NCBI GenBank assembly: GCA_014529385.2
Contig: CM043957.1
Span: 89,862,881 to 89,926,880, forward strand
Source: Adiantum capillus-veneris
Taxonomy: Eukaryota > Streptophyta > Polypodiopsida > Polypodiales > Pteridaceae
Direction of reading: 5' to 3'
DNA length: 64,000 nt
Part shown: one piece after another, positions 21,803 to 34,320 of the stretch
Numbering within the stretch: the first letter of the stretch is position 1
How the letters are laid out: the number at the start of each line of letters is the position of its first letter
The notes under the pieces: generated by a model
The model's input: only the letters and a program-made list of their open reading frames with translations
The model's database searches: none
Told to the model about the DNA's origin: nothing
Translations under genes and position numbers: made by a program

Positions 21803-23486
21803 CCCAATGCAAGAGCTGACATTATGTCTTTAAAGTCAGGGTCAGTAGCATACTCATCTATCATAGAAGATAGATCATTATGAGTTGCTATAGACACCAC
21901 ATTGACTCTTGGTCGTCGTGAAAGTGCATCGGCCACTTGTTCTTCTTACCAGCAATGTGAGCAATATGAAAATAAAATTGCGAAAGAAAATTTTCCGACC
22001 TCATTTGACTGTTGGAAAGCTTGGTTTGCATCATGAAGTACTTGAGACTTTGGTGGTCGATTCGCAAAATAAATGGAGTCCCCAATAAATAGTGCTTCCA
22101 TGTGTTTAGGATAGCTAAAAGCTCTTTTTCATATATGTCCAAGACCCATTCATCCGTATTGAGCCTTCAGCTCTCATATGCTATGGCATGTCCTTCTTGA
22201 AGCAAGATTGCTCCAAGGCAATCACCACAAGCATCAAATTGGACCTCAAATGGCTTTGAGAGACCCAAAAGCATAAGGGCTGGTTGGGAGGTAAGCTTCT
22301 CTTTGAGCTTGTCAAAAGCATTTTTTTCTTTAGCAATCCATGAGTACTTAACGTTCATCTTTGTTAAATCATGTAATGGTCCTGCTATTTGAGACAATTT
22401 TGCTATGAAGCGTCTATAGTATGTACACCTACAGATAAAGCTTCTTAGTTTATGTAGATTCCTTGGATTATGACATGCTTTTTTTACCTCCAACTTTGAT
22501 GGATCCATACAGATACCATCTTGAGAGATAATATGACCTAAGTATTGAATCTCTTGAAGGAAAAATTCACTGTTCTTTTGATTGATAAAAAGCTTGTTCT
22601 CCCTCAAAGCTTGAAAAATTACCTGGAGATGTTGCTTGTGCTCCTCCAAGGACTTGGAGTAGATGATGATATCATCAAAGAACACTCCAGTGAATTTGTG
22701 GTAGGGTCTAGATATTTTCTCCATTAAACGATTGCATGTAGCCGGTGCATTAGTCAAGCCAAAAGGCATGACTAGATATTCATAAAGACCAAACGTTGTA
22801 CAAAACGCGGTCTTTACAATATCTTCATTCACTATCCTTATTTGATGATAGCCACTTTTAAGGTCAATCCTATTGAAGTAGGTAGAGCCTTGTATCTTAT
22901 CAAACAGACCTTCGACCCATGGTACATAAAATCTATTTTTGATAGTGGTATGGTTTCGCGCTCACCACACACATACTGTATGTACCATCATCCTTTTGCA
23001 CTAAAAGAACTGGAGAACAAAAGGGAGAGGAGCGAGGCCTCACCATCCCTTTGTCTACCAATTCTTGTACTTGCCTCATGATCTCCTTTTGTTGAGCTTG
23101 GGAAACTTGATAAGAAGACTTGTTAGGCGGTGAGCTCCCTGATAGGAGTTCAATTCGATGGTCATCATCTCCTCATTTTGGAGGTAATTCGATAGGGATA
23201 TCATCGATAAAAACATCTTGGAATCCATTTAGAAAATTAGACAAGTCTAATGCTTCTTGATTCCTACCATCTTCATTTGATAAAACATTAGGACCTTTTA
23301 TGGATTGTTTGACAAAAAAATCATTTACGCAGAAACTGAGCTTTTCATTAATTTTTCAAAAGCAGGAGAATTTACAACAAGGGGTATGGTACGACCAAGT
23401 TCATTAGCATCTACGTACATGTTCTTTTCCCTATACTTGAAATACAACCTTCTTTCAGGGAACTTTACATTAACAGCCACACGGTC
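21803..23486 (-). pseudogene. Gypsy-B pol fragment, antisense
   Basis: Read on the minus strand: sequence upstream of RT with several stops (VNVKFPERRLYFKYREKN, DANELGRTIPLVV). Then a 221-codon stretch (22832-22167) of RT and RNase H with [22 protein letters not shown], the catalytic GVFFDDIIIYSKSLEEH (FFDD in place of YxDD) and FEVQFDACGDCLGAILL. Then the RNase H end (22142-21888), stopping in the spacer before integrase at about 21803. It is more intact than the plus-strand copy at 15725 and fills in what that copy lacks. It joins the truncated 3' end of Copia-B at about 23486 on the same strand, with no LTR at either edge. Confidence 0.85.
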
Positions 23487-26400
23487 TACCCTAGACCTAA
23501 CTGCTTGCGAAAATGCGCAAAGCTCTCTGAGGGAAGTCCTTTTGTAAGTAGATCAACAGGATTTTCTGTGGTGTGAACTTTGACAAGCTAAAGTTGCTTA
23601 TCCTCGAGCATTTCCCTGATGAAATGATACTTCACATCCACATGCTTTGTCTTTGAGTGATAAACTGGATTGCAAGCCAATTGTATAGCACTTTGACTAT
23701 CACAATATAACACAGGCATCTCTTCTTTGATTCCCAAATATGTTACTAGTCGATTAAGCCAAATTGATTCTTTGCATGCCTCTGATGCTGCAACATATTC
23801 AGCCTCTGTAGTAGACTGAGTAACACAATCTTGTAATCTAGAACGCCATGATACTGCTCCACCAGCCAATGTAAAGACATACCCTGACGTAGACCTTCGG
23901 TTGTCTAAGTCACCTGCATAATCTGAGTCTGTAAAACCCTTTACACTTAGCTCCTGACTCCCATAGCATATACGCATACTCTTTGTAGCTTTCAGGTATC
24001 TCAATATTCCTTTCACTGCCTCCCAATGTTTCTTGCCTGGGTTTGACATGTATCGACTTACTACTCCCACTGCAAATGCAATGTCTGGGCGAGTAGCAAT
24101 CATTGCATACATCAAACTACCCACTGCAGACGCATATGGAATCTTATCCATTTCAGCATGTTCTTCCTCAGACACAGGACAATCTTGTTTGCTAAGTTTC
24201 ACATATTGTGGCAATGGAACACTCAATGCCTTTCCCTTCTCCATATTGAAACGTTGCAAAACCTTGTCAATATACTCTATTTGAGATAACCAAATCAACT
24301 TCCTTGATCTGTCTCTCTCAATGCGCATACCAAGTATATGACTTGCCTCACCCATGTCTTTCATGTCAAACGATTTTTCCATCTTTGACTTCAAAGCTGA
24401 AATTTCTTCCAAGTGCTTGCCAGCAATCAACATGTCATCCACATACAAAATAAGGATCAGCCAACTGCCATCCTTAGCCTTCTTTGTATATAGACAATGA
24501 TCGAACTCACTACGTTTGTAGCCTTGAGAAAGCATAAACTTGTGGAATTTATGGTACCATGCCCTCGGTGATTGTTTTAAGCCATAAAGACTCTTTAACA
24601 ACTGGCATACCCAATCTTCCTTGCCTTTCTCAACAAACCCTTCTGGCTGCTGCATGTAAATTTCCACATCTAAATCACCATGCAAGAACGCTGTCTTGAC
24701 ATCCATTTGGTGCAACACCAAATCTAATATGGCAACCAATGCAAGAAAGCATCTCAATGTAGTCATCTTGACCACCGGAGAGAAGACTTCATCAAAGTCA
24801 ATGTCTTGTTCTTGCTTAAAGCCCTTGGCAACAAGCCTTGCTTTGTACTTTGGCTGACTATCATGAGCGGTGATCTTATACCTGTAAACCCATTTACAAG
24901 GTAGAGCCTTTTTGCCCCATGGTAATTTAACTAGCTTCCATGTCTGGTTTTTATGCAGAGCTGTCATCTCTGACTGCATGGCCAATTGCCAATTCCCGGA
25001 GTCCTTCATTTGCACTGCTTCCTTGTAACATGAAGGCTCATTGCAATCAGTCAACATGACATAGTTCATAGATGGAACAAACCTATCAGGAGGTCGCATG
25101 ACACGTCCAGATCTACGCACAATAGGTGGCTCAGGCTCAGCCACAACCTGTGGTTCCAATCTATCCTGTCCTTGCTCCTCTTGAGCCCTGACATTTTGTC
25201 TTGCACGTGCAGGTCCATCTTCTTGGAAGACAACTCTTCTAATCTCCTCAACCCTCGCTGGTTTAGTATGATATTTGGATTCATTAAAGTGAACATCATT
25301 GCTGCGGACAACCTTTCTGGATTCGGGATCCCAAAGTCTGTACCCCATCTCACCAGAATTACCATAGCCTAGAAGATGCACTTTCTACTCTTTGGCTCAA
25401 GTTTGTTCCTAAATTCCTTTGGAACGTGAGTATATGCGTCACAGCCAAAGACTCTGAGATGCTTGTATGAGGGCACCTTGCCTGACCATACCATCTCTGG
25501 CACTGAATCCTTCTGCAAAACCTTGCTAGGAGATCTATTTATAAGATGAACAGCTGTTGATACAGCTTCAGCCCAAAACCCATTTGGCAGTTGTGCATTA
25601 GACAACATACTTCTGACCTTCTCTTGTATGGTCCTATTCATCCTCTCAGCAACACCATTTTGAGGAGGATTGTAAGGAGCAGTAAGTTCACGTTTTATAC
25701 CTTTTGACTCACAAAAGTCCTGAAAGGCCTTTGAAACATACTCTCCACCATTGTCAGTGCGTAAGCATTTAAGCTTCTTGCCACTCTGATTCTCCACAAG
25801 TGTCACAAACGTTTTGAAAACACTAAACGCTTCATCCTTGTCCTTGAGAAAGTAAACCCATACTTTCCTCGAGTAATCATCTATAAATGTCATAAAGTAA
25901 GAAGCTCCCCCTAGAGATAGGTTAGGCATAGGTCCACACAAATCACTATGAACAAGTGCCAACTGTGTATCTCTTCTACTGCTTCTATGCTTATGTGGCT
26001 GCTGTGTTTGCTTACCATACAGACAATGTTCACAGAATTCAAAATCATTAAATGAAAAACCAGGCAAATAACCAGATCGAGACAAGATTTCCATTCCCTT
26101 CTTGGACATATGTCCTAACCGGCTATGCCACAAAGAAATGTTCGGCTGCTCGGTTACATTGATTACATTTTTAGAGACATTTGATACATAAATCATGTAA
26201 AGTCCTCCAGACTTTACTCCATGTGCTATTGTCATAGAACCCTTGGATATCTTCCACATGTTCTGTCCAAAAGTGGTGACGTAGCCAGCATCATCAAGTA
26301 AACCTGTGCTGATCAAGCTCTTTGTAATTGCGGGAACATGTCTCACATTCTTCAGCGTGAAAGAAGAGCCATTCTGAAACTTCAATTGAACATCTCCAAC

Positions 26401-27464
26401 ACCTAAGATCGCACATGTCTGCCCATTGCCTAGCCGAACATGATCTTTAGTGGTCACATAAGAGGTAAACAACTCCTTGTTTGGAGACACATGAAGTGAT
26501 GCCCCTGAGTCTATAATCCAGTCACTCAGTGCATTTCCATCAGATGCTGTAAGAAGAGCTGAGTCCATTGTATTCTTCAAGAAGTAGATGTCTCCTGACA
26601 CTAGACTGTCATCCTCTGCAACAGTGTTTGTCACATTTATTTCTTGAATCTTCACTGAGGACTTGTTCTTCTCACCATGGTCTTCAGCTTTTTCTTTGCC
26701 TTTTTCTGCTTTCCATTCTCTGCAGTCTCTTTTCATGTGACCCTTCTTGCCACAATGGTAGCATTCTATGTCACTCTTGCCTTTAGCACTGCGGGACTTG
26801 CTACGAGACTGATTCCTCTTTCCACCTTTGTACTTTTCTTTGGTCCTTCCCCTGACAACTAAGGCTGTTCCTTTGCCTTTGTCCATTGTCTTTCTATTGG
26901 TTTCTTCAGTAAGAAGACTTCCTTCTACACCTGCTATGTTCAAACCATCTGGAGGTGCAGAATTACTCAAAGCTGTGCGAAAAGTGTCCCAACTTTCCGG
27001 CAATGTGATCAACAGGAACATAGCTCTAGCAGGTTCATCAAACTTGACACCTTGAGCTGACAACTGACTATAGATTGTGTTGAATTCATTCAGATGATTG
27101 GACATAGGTGTCCCTTCTTTCATCTTCAAGTCAACAAGCTTCTTAAGCCAGTATACCTGTGAAGCCGCACTCTGCTTCTCATAAAGATCACTCAGCTTTA
27201 ACCATGCTTGATAAGCCGACATCTCGTCTGCTACATTGAAGTAAACGCTTTCTACCAAAGTCAGCATAATGGTAGAAAGTGCCAATTCATCCATTTCGTT
27301 CCATTCATCTTCGTCCATATCTTCTGGTTTTATCCCCTTGAGCTTTATAGGTTTTATCTGCTTCTTTTGTACCAACACGTGCCAAATCTGCTTTTCCACA
27401 ATGGGAAATTGGTTCCATCCAGCTTCTTGATATTGTAAAGAGCAGTGTCCTGTGATCCAGCCAT
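23487..27464 (-). pseudogene. Copia-B gag-pol, three lesions, no 3' LTR
   Basis: Nearly complete Ty1/copia polyprotein. The likely start is the ATG at 27464 (MAGSQDTALYNIKKLDGTNF); a one-base loss about 25 codons in shifts into the long frame (27477-25369). In order: gag; CCHC knuckle CYHCGKKGHMKRDC; protease WIIDSGASLHVS; pre-integrase LWHSRLGHMSKKG; integrase with HSDLCGPM, RTDNGGEYVS and NGVAERMN, catalytic residues intact. A second frameshift near 25372 leads to the 597-codon frame with RT (ILYVDDMLIAGK) and RNase H (FTDSDYAGD, TEAEYVA, CDSQSAIQL). A TAG near 23588 interrupts the last 35 codons. Downstream sequence is Gypsy-B, so the polypurine tract and 3' LTR are missing. The 5' side is complete. 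Confidence 0.9.
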
Positions 27465-28547
27465 AGCTACGCTTCACAGTAGTTTACTTTCTTGGGAAAA
27501 ATTCGGCAGAGTTTCCCCTGTAAATTGACCTCTGAACCAATATCAACCTGTCAAATGAACCAAGAAAGCTTCAGATTCTGCATAAATTTCGGTAGAGTCT
27601 CCTTTGTAAAATGGCTCTGGTGTACTCAAAAACAGACCAAAAAACAGCTCAAAAAACATTGTCTCTCTGACACTGTAAGCTGTGGGTAAACCTGTCCTGC
27701 ACCTGTACTGTCTCTGACTGTCCTGTCGCTGTCCTGTAAGCATAGACTGCGACAATGCCTCAACGGCAGTAAAGCAAAGATGCAATCCCAACTGTCTAAC
27801 TCACAGTCAATACATCCTAGCTGCCTATCTAAGGGTGCTCGAGGGATCACTCCAAGACCTGTATCACCGAAAGGATCTCAACATTCGAGAATCCCACAGC
27901 TTAATAAGACCTCACTCGACCCTCAACAAAGGCTGCAGTAAATCTGACAGTACATAGACTTCCCACAAAGTCATACATCCACAAATTTCCCACTGTATGC
28001 TGTAACCGTTGTGGCGGTTGTTTGCTTCGTGACTCACAGCCAGCAAACCCTCAACAGACATACATCATCTCTGACAATACATCCCATGTGGAAGTACCTG
28101 CAATGTCAGGATGAAATCTAGAATATCAAGCAGCAAACACAAGCTACCTGATGAACTAGTGGATGTTGCCTACAGTCTGTGTGTAGATGCGCCCCTGTCG
28201 TATGTGACACGCCTCCAAGAACTGCGAGCCGTCCTTCGATGTGTAGACAACCACAAATCAACACTCTGGGAGTGTCGATATCCTCAGCACCTGCAGTCGT
28301 AGGCCGAAAACCCCAAATTTGCAGAGTCGGATCTGCACCCGTCGAGACCACATAGTCGAAAATGGCCTGCGCAGACCTTTGTCGAAGCCGAATGGTGGCC
28401 GAGATGACCTCAAAATGAAATTCTGAGAACATCGAGGCCTTCGGGCCGCCCACAGGATTTGGGGCCGTGTCTTCTCCTGTCGAATTTCACTCCAATCTGA
28501 GCTGGTGACTCTAGCCTCCTGCAGTGCTGTCCCGAGCCTCGATCTGA
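27465..28547 (-). other. Copia-B untranslated leader
   Basis: About 1.08 kb between the primer site and the gag ATG. No coding domain seen; it contains short direct repeats such as AATTTCGG(T/C)AGAGT near 27505 and 27587. Long leaders are common in plant copia elements. Confidence 0.6.
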
Positions 28548-28559
28548 GCTCTGATACCA
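28548..28559 (-). other. Copia-B primer binding site
   Basis: The minus strand reads TGGTATCAGAGC, an exact complement-type match to initiator Met tRNA, two bases from the LTR edge at 28562. Confidence 0.9.
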
Positions 28560-28561
28560 GT

Positions 28562-28753
28562 TGAAGAAGTACGAGCGGAAGTGCAACGCGAGAGAGAGTG
28601 CGAGAAGAAGAGCACGACGATGTGGTGAACTCGCTCTACTGTAATGTGTAGAGCATAGTGAGTTCTTATTAGGTTTTTACAAAAGAATATGTGTACATAC
28701 CTGGCGGCCCGCCCACTTACCTGGGCGACCACATTGGGCTTTATACCCCAACA
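28562..28753 (-). repeat. Copia-B 5' LTR
   Basis: 192 bp; in element sense it starts TGTTGGGGTATAAAGC and ends CGTACTTCTTCA. The flank at 28754-28758 is CTCCT, lying inside Gypsy-B integrase (codons for HAPPYAGHRG), so the element inserted in antisense into that gene. The matching left-side CTCCT and LTR are missing because the 3' end has been deleted. Confidence 0.85.
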
Positions 28754-30022
28754 CTCCTTATGCGGGGCATAGAGGCATTCGACCTCCTCTTCGAGGAGTA
28801 GAGACGTACTTCTATTGGCCTACCATGAAAGTAGACATACAAGAGTATGTTTCAAAATGCATGGTATGCCAAAAGACCAAATATGATAAGAGGGAAGCAA
28901 CCCAGGTTACTCCAGCCATTGCCAATCCCTAATTCACCATGGGAGAGTATAACAATGGATTTTATCTTTGGATTACCTAATTCTATCCATGGGATACGAG
29001 AATATGGATAATAGTCGATAGGTTTAGCAAGCAAGCACATTTTATTCTTATCAAAAAGACTATTAAAGCACACCAAATAGCAACTCTCTTCATATCCCAA
29101 ATTTTCAAACACCATGGATTGCCAACATCCATTGTGTCAGATATAGATCCTAGAATGACCAATGATTTTTGGAAAGGTCTCTTTGAAGATCTAGGTACAA
29201 GATTGAATTTCTCTTTGGCCTATCACCCGTAAACGGATGGCCAAAGCGAAGTAGCCAATCTTACGATTCTCGATCTACTAAAGACTTATGTTACAAAATT
29301 AGATCAATGCTCACAATGGGAGAAGTACTTACCCCTTGTAGAGTATGCATACAATAATAATGTCCATACAACTACGGGAAAGGCACCTTTTGAGATCATA
29401 GAGGGAAGACCTAACTACTACTTAAAGTATATGGGAAGATCTTCATTGTAGACGAGTATAGCCGTGACCTACAAGAATCTTTGCAAAAGATTAAGGAGGC
29501 TATATCCATCTCTCAACAAAGGCAAAAGGGTGTTACTCACCTCATAAGCACAGAAGGGCCTTAACATTCAAGGAAAATGATTTGGTCTTACTCAAATTTC
29601 CTAAGGCTCGATTGAGACAAACAATGGGCAAAAATCCTATGGGCCGTCGAAAGTATTATGCTAAACTAGCAAAAAGATACTATGGTCCTTTTCAAATTTT
29701 GAAGCCAATCAATCACATGGCTTATCAACTCAAATTGCCCAACCATTGGCTCATACACAATGCTTTTCATGTGAGCCTACTTAAGCCCTACAAAGGAGAG
29801 CCACCAATAGAATGAATTATTAAAGACCCCCTAGAAATCAAAGACCAAAAAGAGGTGCTACAACCCGAAGCTATCCAACAAGGTACTACAACATGGTAAG
29901 ATTATCCGACGGTATCTTATTAAGTTTAAAAATTATCCTTTTAAAGATGCTAGATGGATACAAGGAATACAGCTTAAGGATAGTATAAACCTTGTCAATG
30001 CTTACAATGCTACATTAGAGTA
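28754..30022 (+). pseudogene. Gypsy-B integrase to pol end
   Basis: Starts within the integrase zinc region and continues through the core. The HPQTDGQSE-type block is present but with a stop (H-P-stop-T-D-G-Q-S-E), and YLPLVEYAYNNNVHTTTGKAPFEI follows. Next come a frameshifted region, the YYGPFQILKPINHMAYQLKLP block (open frame 29582-29815) and the chromo-like tail, ending at the stop near 30020. It is less mutated than the copy at 15725 in the integrase C-terminus. Its 5' part was displaced when Copia-B inserted at 28754. Confidence 0.85.
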
Positions 30023-31170
30023 AGCAAATGTACATGTTTCTTTTAAATTTCAATGTTTTTGTCTTGTAAGAATAATTCTCTTTTTCTTGTGCACAAATTT
30101 AAGTAGTATGCAGCCTTAGAATCATGTTTGTGATGACGACGTCTCTCAAACACCAAGTAGAATTTGTCACTCTACTTTGGGAGAATGAAATGGACTCAAG
30201 AGTAGACATGCTTGCAGCGGCAGCTAAGTCTCCCAAGCTCCAAATGGATTAGTCATCCATCTAGGAATGATGTCGTAGGGTAAAAAGGGATCCTCTACCC
30301 GCTAAGAAACATCGACTAATAACTAAGAATTTATCTCTTCTACCTTAATGTGGAGGACGACTATGATTTCAAGAGAGAGGTAATGTCTTAAAATCTAATA
30401 TCTAACCAACCCAAATGATTTTCTCATATTAAACTGATCATCTAATGTGGGAGAATAACCGGGAACAAGGGTTAGAATATAGACATGTGCTTATGGATCT
30501 ATCTCAACACGGGGCCAAACTTAATGGGTCCACATGAGAGTTAATGGGTCCACATGAGAGATGGTATGTTAAAGAGCAATGCTAGCTAATGGAGCTTGAA
30601 GACCTTAGGGTTAGCTTCATTAAAGACCTCCAAAGGTTAGTGTTAAAATTCCTTAGACCTAGGACCTTAGGCAAGCTAGGGTTGTCCTTCAGGTGGGAAC
30701 CCGACCCAAGTTTGAGGTGCTTGTTGACTAAGGTGCTTGAGGTTCTTTATGACTAAGGTGCTTAATGTGTTCCAAAAGTCAACCAACATCCTACTCACAG
30801 GGGGGGGGGGGGTGAGCCCTAATTGTAGGGGCATGAGAGAGAACACACACACCCTCACACAAGGCAAGCCTAGTCTAAAGAAGAAACAAGGACACATGTC
30901 AAGTTCCTCTCCATGTTGCCCTCATAAGGTTCCTAAAGCCTATTGGTTGGCCACTAAATGGGTCCAATGATAATTTAGCTAATTAAATTAATTGTTTATG
31001 CATTTGTCAAGTCCTCTCTCTCTCAAGGGGGTAAAGGGGGGCACTTGTCCTAAGACTAGCATGGTTGCTTGATATGCACTATGCATGTGATTGGCTAAGC
31101 TAGTAGGGGTCCTGAAGCTTGAGCTACAAGGAGGGGTCGCACAAGGAAGCTAAGGGTGTGCTTGGGGGGT

Positions 31171-31267
<97 letters not shown>

Positions 31268-31985
31268 CACAAGCTCATTATCACTTGGTGAAAGTGCAAG
31301 AACTCCATCTCCTTCTCCAAGCTTGTTGAGAAGTTGTGAGCTACACCAACACTCTTGGCTATGGAATGCAAATCCAACCAAGATCCATGTTACAATGCTT
31401 AAACTTTCCATCTTCTTCTTCATCATTATTATGCTATTAGGCTATGCTATACAACAAGAGTGATGATAACTAAGGAACTATCTCTTTCTTGTACGTTACT
31501 TCTTCTTCCTCCTCCCTACCCTCATTCCCCGCTAGCTCTCTCCATCGTCGAAGGTGTTTGAGGCCTTGGGACTGAGACCGGGGATGGTTAATGCTTTTAC
31601 AAAGTTTATATTATGCTCGTGATGCATGGAGATTTCCATCTTCATTGCATCACCTAGGTCACAAGGAACACAAAGATTGTATTGTACCAAGTCTCCCTTT
31701 ATGGGAGAATCTATAATTCAAAAGCCTATTGGAGGGGGGGACCGGCTCCATATAAATCCGGTCCTCAATTGTTGTTAAGTTCTCTAACTCTCTCTTGCAA
31801 AAGTATTTTTTATGCCAAGTTAATTAAGTATAATGGTTATGTTTTTTCCACTAATCAAGTTCACCCTCTATGTTCTCAAAGAGTCTCATAAAAATACTCA
31901 CTCTAATTCTCTTAATTCCGTTATTCTCAAAGTTCGTAGGCTGTTTCCATTATACCCCTCACCTCTACTGTTAGGCCAACTCCCC
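30023..31985 (+). repeat. Gypsy-B 3' LTR region, diverged
   Basis: Downstream of the pol stop. The part from about 30940 aligns in order with 18120-19083, and 31480-31985 matches 9952-10422 (GCTAGCTCTC, GAGACCGGGG, GGAACACAAAG, GGAGGGGGGGACCGG). A (CT)n(CA)n microsatellite has expanded inside it. An extra block at about 30030-30930 has no counterpart in the 18-kb copy and is otherwise featureless. Exact LTR ends not found. Confidence 0.5.
31174..31263 (+). repeat. (CT)n(CA)n compound microsatellite
   Basis: About 25 CT units followed directly by about 19 CA units. Confidence 0.98.
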
Positions 31986-32047
31986 TTGATAACTAAGTGC
32001 AAAATTTTATGCGCAAGTTCATCATTTAGAGAGGATTCTGATATGAT

Positions 32048-32200
32048 TGTCAAGACAACGGCAAGGCTGGACTAGACAAGGGCAAGGCCGGGGTAGGCAG
32101 TGTGGAAAGGGAGTCCAACTAGGGCAAAGGGCTAGGAGCCATGCTATATAGTGGGTGGTTGGGAGGTGGACTCCTAGGTTCTAGTTCCCCTTGTCTAACA
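32048..32200 (+). repeat. Gypsy-A 5' LTR
   Basis: 153 bp, TGTCAAGACAACGG to CCTTGTCTAACA; contains GCTATATAGTGG as a TATA-like element. It matches 56582-56734 with scattered differences. Confidence 0.92.
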
Positions 32201-32201
32201 T

Positions 32202-32214
32202 TGGTATCAAGAGC
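32202..32214 (+). other. Gypsy-A primer binding site
   Basis: TGGTATCAAGAGC, one extra A relative to the initiator-Met site TGGTATCAGAGC, one base after the LTR. Confidence 0.8.
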
Positions 32215-33007
32215 AAGGTTACTAATTTTGGGAAGGGACAACCATGGTGTTGGAGAGCCACACAAATTCTTGCATGCTTTTGCATGTCGGGGTCAAGAAG
32301 GCCATGGAGCTCACCCCCTGTGAGGAGGTCAACGAAGACGGCGTGGGAAACACCACTTGCAAGGAGAAGAGGCCGACAAGCGACCTGCACCGAATCGTGC
32401 CCTCTCGGGCTTGACGGCATTGCGCGACCCTGTTGAACGTTTCACGTGCCTGTAGCCGGCGCCCTCGATCGCCATACAAGGTAGGGTGAGCAAAAGCTCC
32501 CTCCTCGTGCTGTCTATGGGCCACCATAGCCGGTGAACAGTTTCTTTTCATACTTAGTGGGCGCCCAACCCTTTGGGTTAGTGGGCACCCTACATTTTTT
32601 CACCAACAAGGGACGGTACCCACAGCAGGGTACCCCCCTCCCTCTTGTGAAGCTTCGGGCAAAGCTAGGCATACTGACAGAGCCAAGCAAGGGCAAGGCC
32701 GGGAAATACAAAGGCAAGGTGTTATTTCTGCTACATATCCTGCATATTATTGTTTCGTACCTTCATTCAAGTCATCGGCAAGTTATCCAAAATACACAGA
32801 CCAAGTTCAGTGCTCAAAGCAAACACACCTACACTATTGAATTGTTTTCTTGGAACCCGGAGCAAGATTACATCCTCAGTGGCAATTGGAGCACGAAAGA
32901 AATTAGCAAGGCTAATTACCGGTATCAACGGGATTCTTTATCGATATTTACCAGTTGCGGTACATTATGTATTTTTCTTGCTATTCCTTGCACTGCACTG
33001 TGTCGCC
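32215..33007 (+). other. Gypsy-A leader
   Basis: About 790 bp between the primer site and the gag ATG. Open frames here (for example 32533-33036) have no recognisable domain and overlap the gag start in another frame, so I treat the region as untranslated leader. Confidence 0.55.
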
Positions 33008-33731
33008 ATGGATTCAGATATCAATATGACTTTTGATTTCGAGCAAAATACGCCTGATCATGCCCATGATGGCTCGCGGCCAGATGCTCTCACGTAGAGG
33101 GCCCGCGACACTACGGCAGGTGACGACACTTATGAATTGCTCAACATTCAAGAATTTCGTCCACTTCAGACACGCATATTAGTCATGGAAGGAAAATTTA
33201 AATCTTTAAATGAAAATGTCACTAAATTATCCACGTTAGTGATCCAATTAATGAAACAGCAAGCCAAGGGTCCTGCTGACATGCACATGCATGAGCACGT
33301 TGCTACACAGGGGCAAGGCCCTTCTAATCAGGGACAAGGTCCAAGTGCTGATACTTTGCACACTCTCACTACAGAAGAGGTGGATGAGTTGTTGAAAAAC
33401 ACCAAACCATCGACTTTTAAGGGAGAAGACAGTGATCGCAATAAGGATGCAATGAATATCTTTCTCAGAAAGTGGGATGGAATTTACGCCTTGCGGCGTA
33501 CTCCGGACGCAGTCAGAGCACTGCAAATGAGCTTAAGTTTGGGGCAAGGCCTACAAATGGTGGATGTCTCTCAAGGAGAAGAATATATCATACCACAGAG
33601 TTGGGCAGCTTTTGAAGCTATGTTTTGCAAAGAATTTTTGCCTCCAAATGAGGCAGATCAGAATTGGACTGCTTGGGACACGTGTTCCATGCGCCAATAC
33701 CCATCATTACTTGAATATATATCTCACTATC
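33008..33731 (+). pseudogene. Gypsy-A gag, N-terminal part
   Basis: The ATG at 33008 (MDSDINMTFDFEQN) starts a frame that is interrupted by TAG at 33095-33097 and then open to the Copia-A insertion. It includes a coiled-coil-like segment (NENVTKLSTLVIQLMKQQ), a Gln/Gly-rich linker and the beginning of the gag capsid domain (KPSTFKGEDSDRNKDAMNIF, SWAAFEAMFCKEFLPPNE). It ends at the codons for EYISHY, where the copia target duplication CTATC stands (33727-33731). The same codons resume at 52576. Confidence 0.85.
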
Positions 33732-33957
33732 TGTTACCATATACATGTGGTAGTGATGTGTGTGAACACACTAGGACCGCCGGGGTACTTTTTCCCTCTT
33801 TAGGAGGTTTTTCCCCCGAGCATTGTATATACGCCCATCACTCTAGGGCTATCTATCTTTCCATTTCACACTAAGTAACACACTCTCTATTGTGTTCCTT
33901 GAGCTTCCTTCGTCTTCTCCAAGCTGTGTGCGTTTCTCTGCAACCCTAATTCCAACA
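33732..33957 (+). repeat. Copia-A 5' LTR (older copy)
   Basis: 226 bp, TGTTACCATATACATG to AATTCCAACA. It contains GTATATACGC as a TATA-like element. Confidence 0.93.
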
Positions 33958-33959
33958 AT

Positions 33960-33974
33960 TGGTATCAAAGCAGG
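33960..33974 (+). other. Copia-A primer binding site (older copy)
   Basis: TGGTATCAAAGCAGG, one change from the initiator-Met match TGGTATCAGAGC seen in the intact copy. Confidence 0.88.
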
Positions 33975-34320
33975 TTACGTCCTCCCGCGCTTAGTCGCCA
34001 AATGTTCCAGCATACACCTGCTCACTTTCTCCGATTACAGTGAGGTTTGGTGAGCATTCGCAGGTCAACAAATATTTCGGGGCAAGCTTCGTAGAGCTGA
34101 GGCTGCTCAGATTTTTTATTCGGGCTCATTTCGGCCTCCGTTCCACTACAAGAAGGTCTGCACAGGCAATTTCGTCATTTTGTGCAGAATTTTTTTCAGT
34201 GTCGTTTTTTGCATAACAGGTGCCTTCCAATCTTCTATGGTTTGTGCTATATAGCACGTGTTGTTCCCGCTCCGTTTCTCCTATTTTCGGGCAGTCTTCA
34301 CATCAGGTGCATCATTTACC

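Noticed and set aside
31119-31463. Open frame through the (CT)n(CA)n tract
   Set aside because: The peptide is only Leu-Ser and His-Thr repeats from the microsatellite; it sits in a gypsy LTR.
32533-33036. 167-codon open frame before Gypsy-A gag
   Set aside because: It overlaps the gag start in another frame, has no domain, and lies where the untranslated leader should be.
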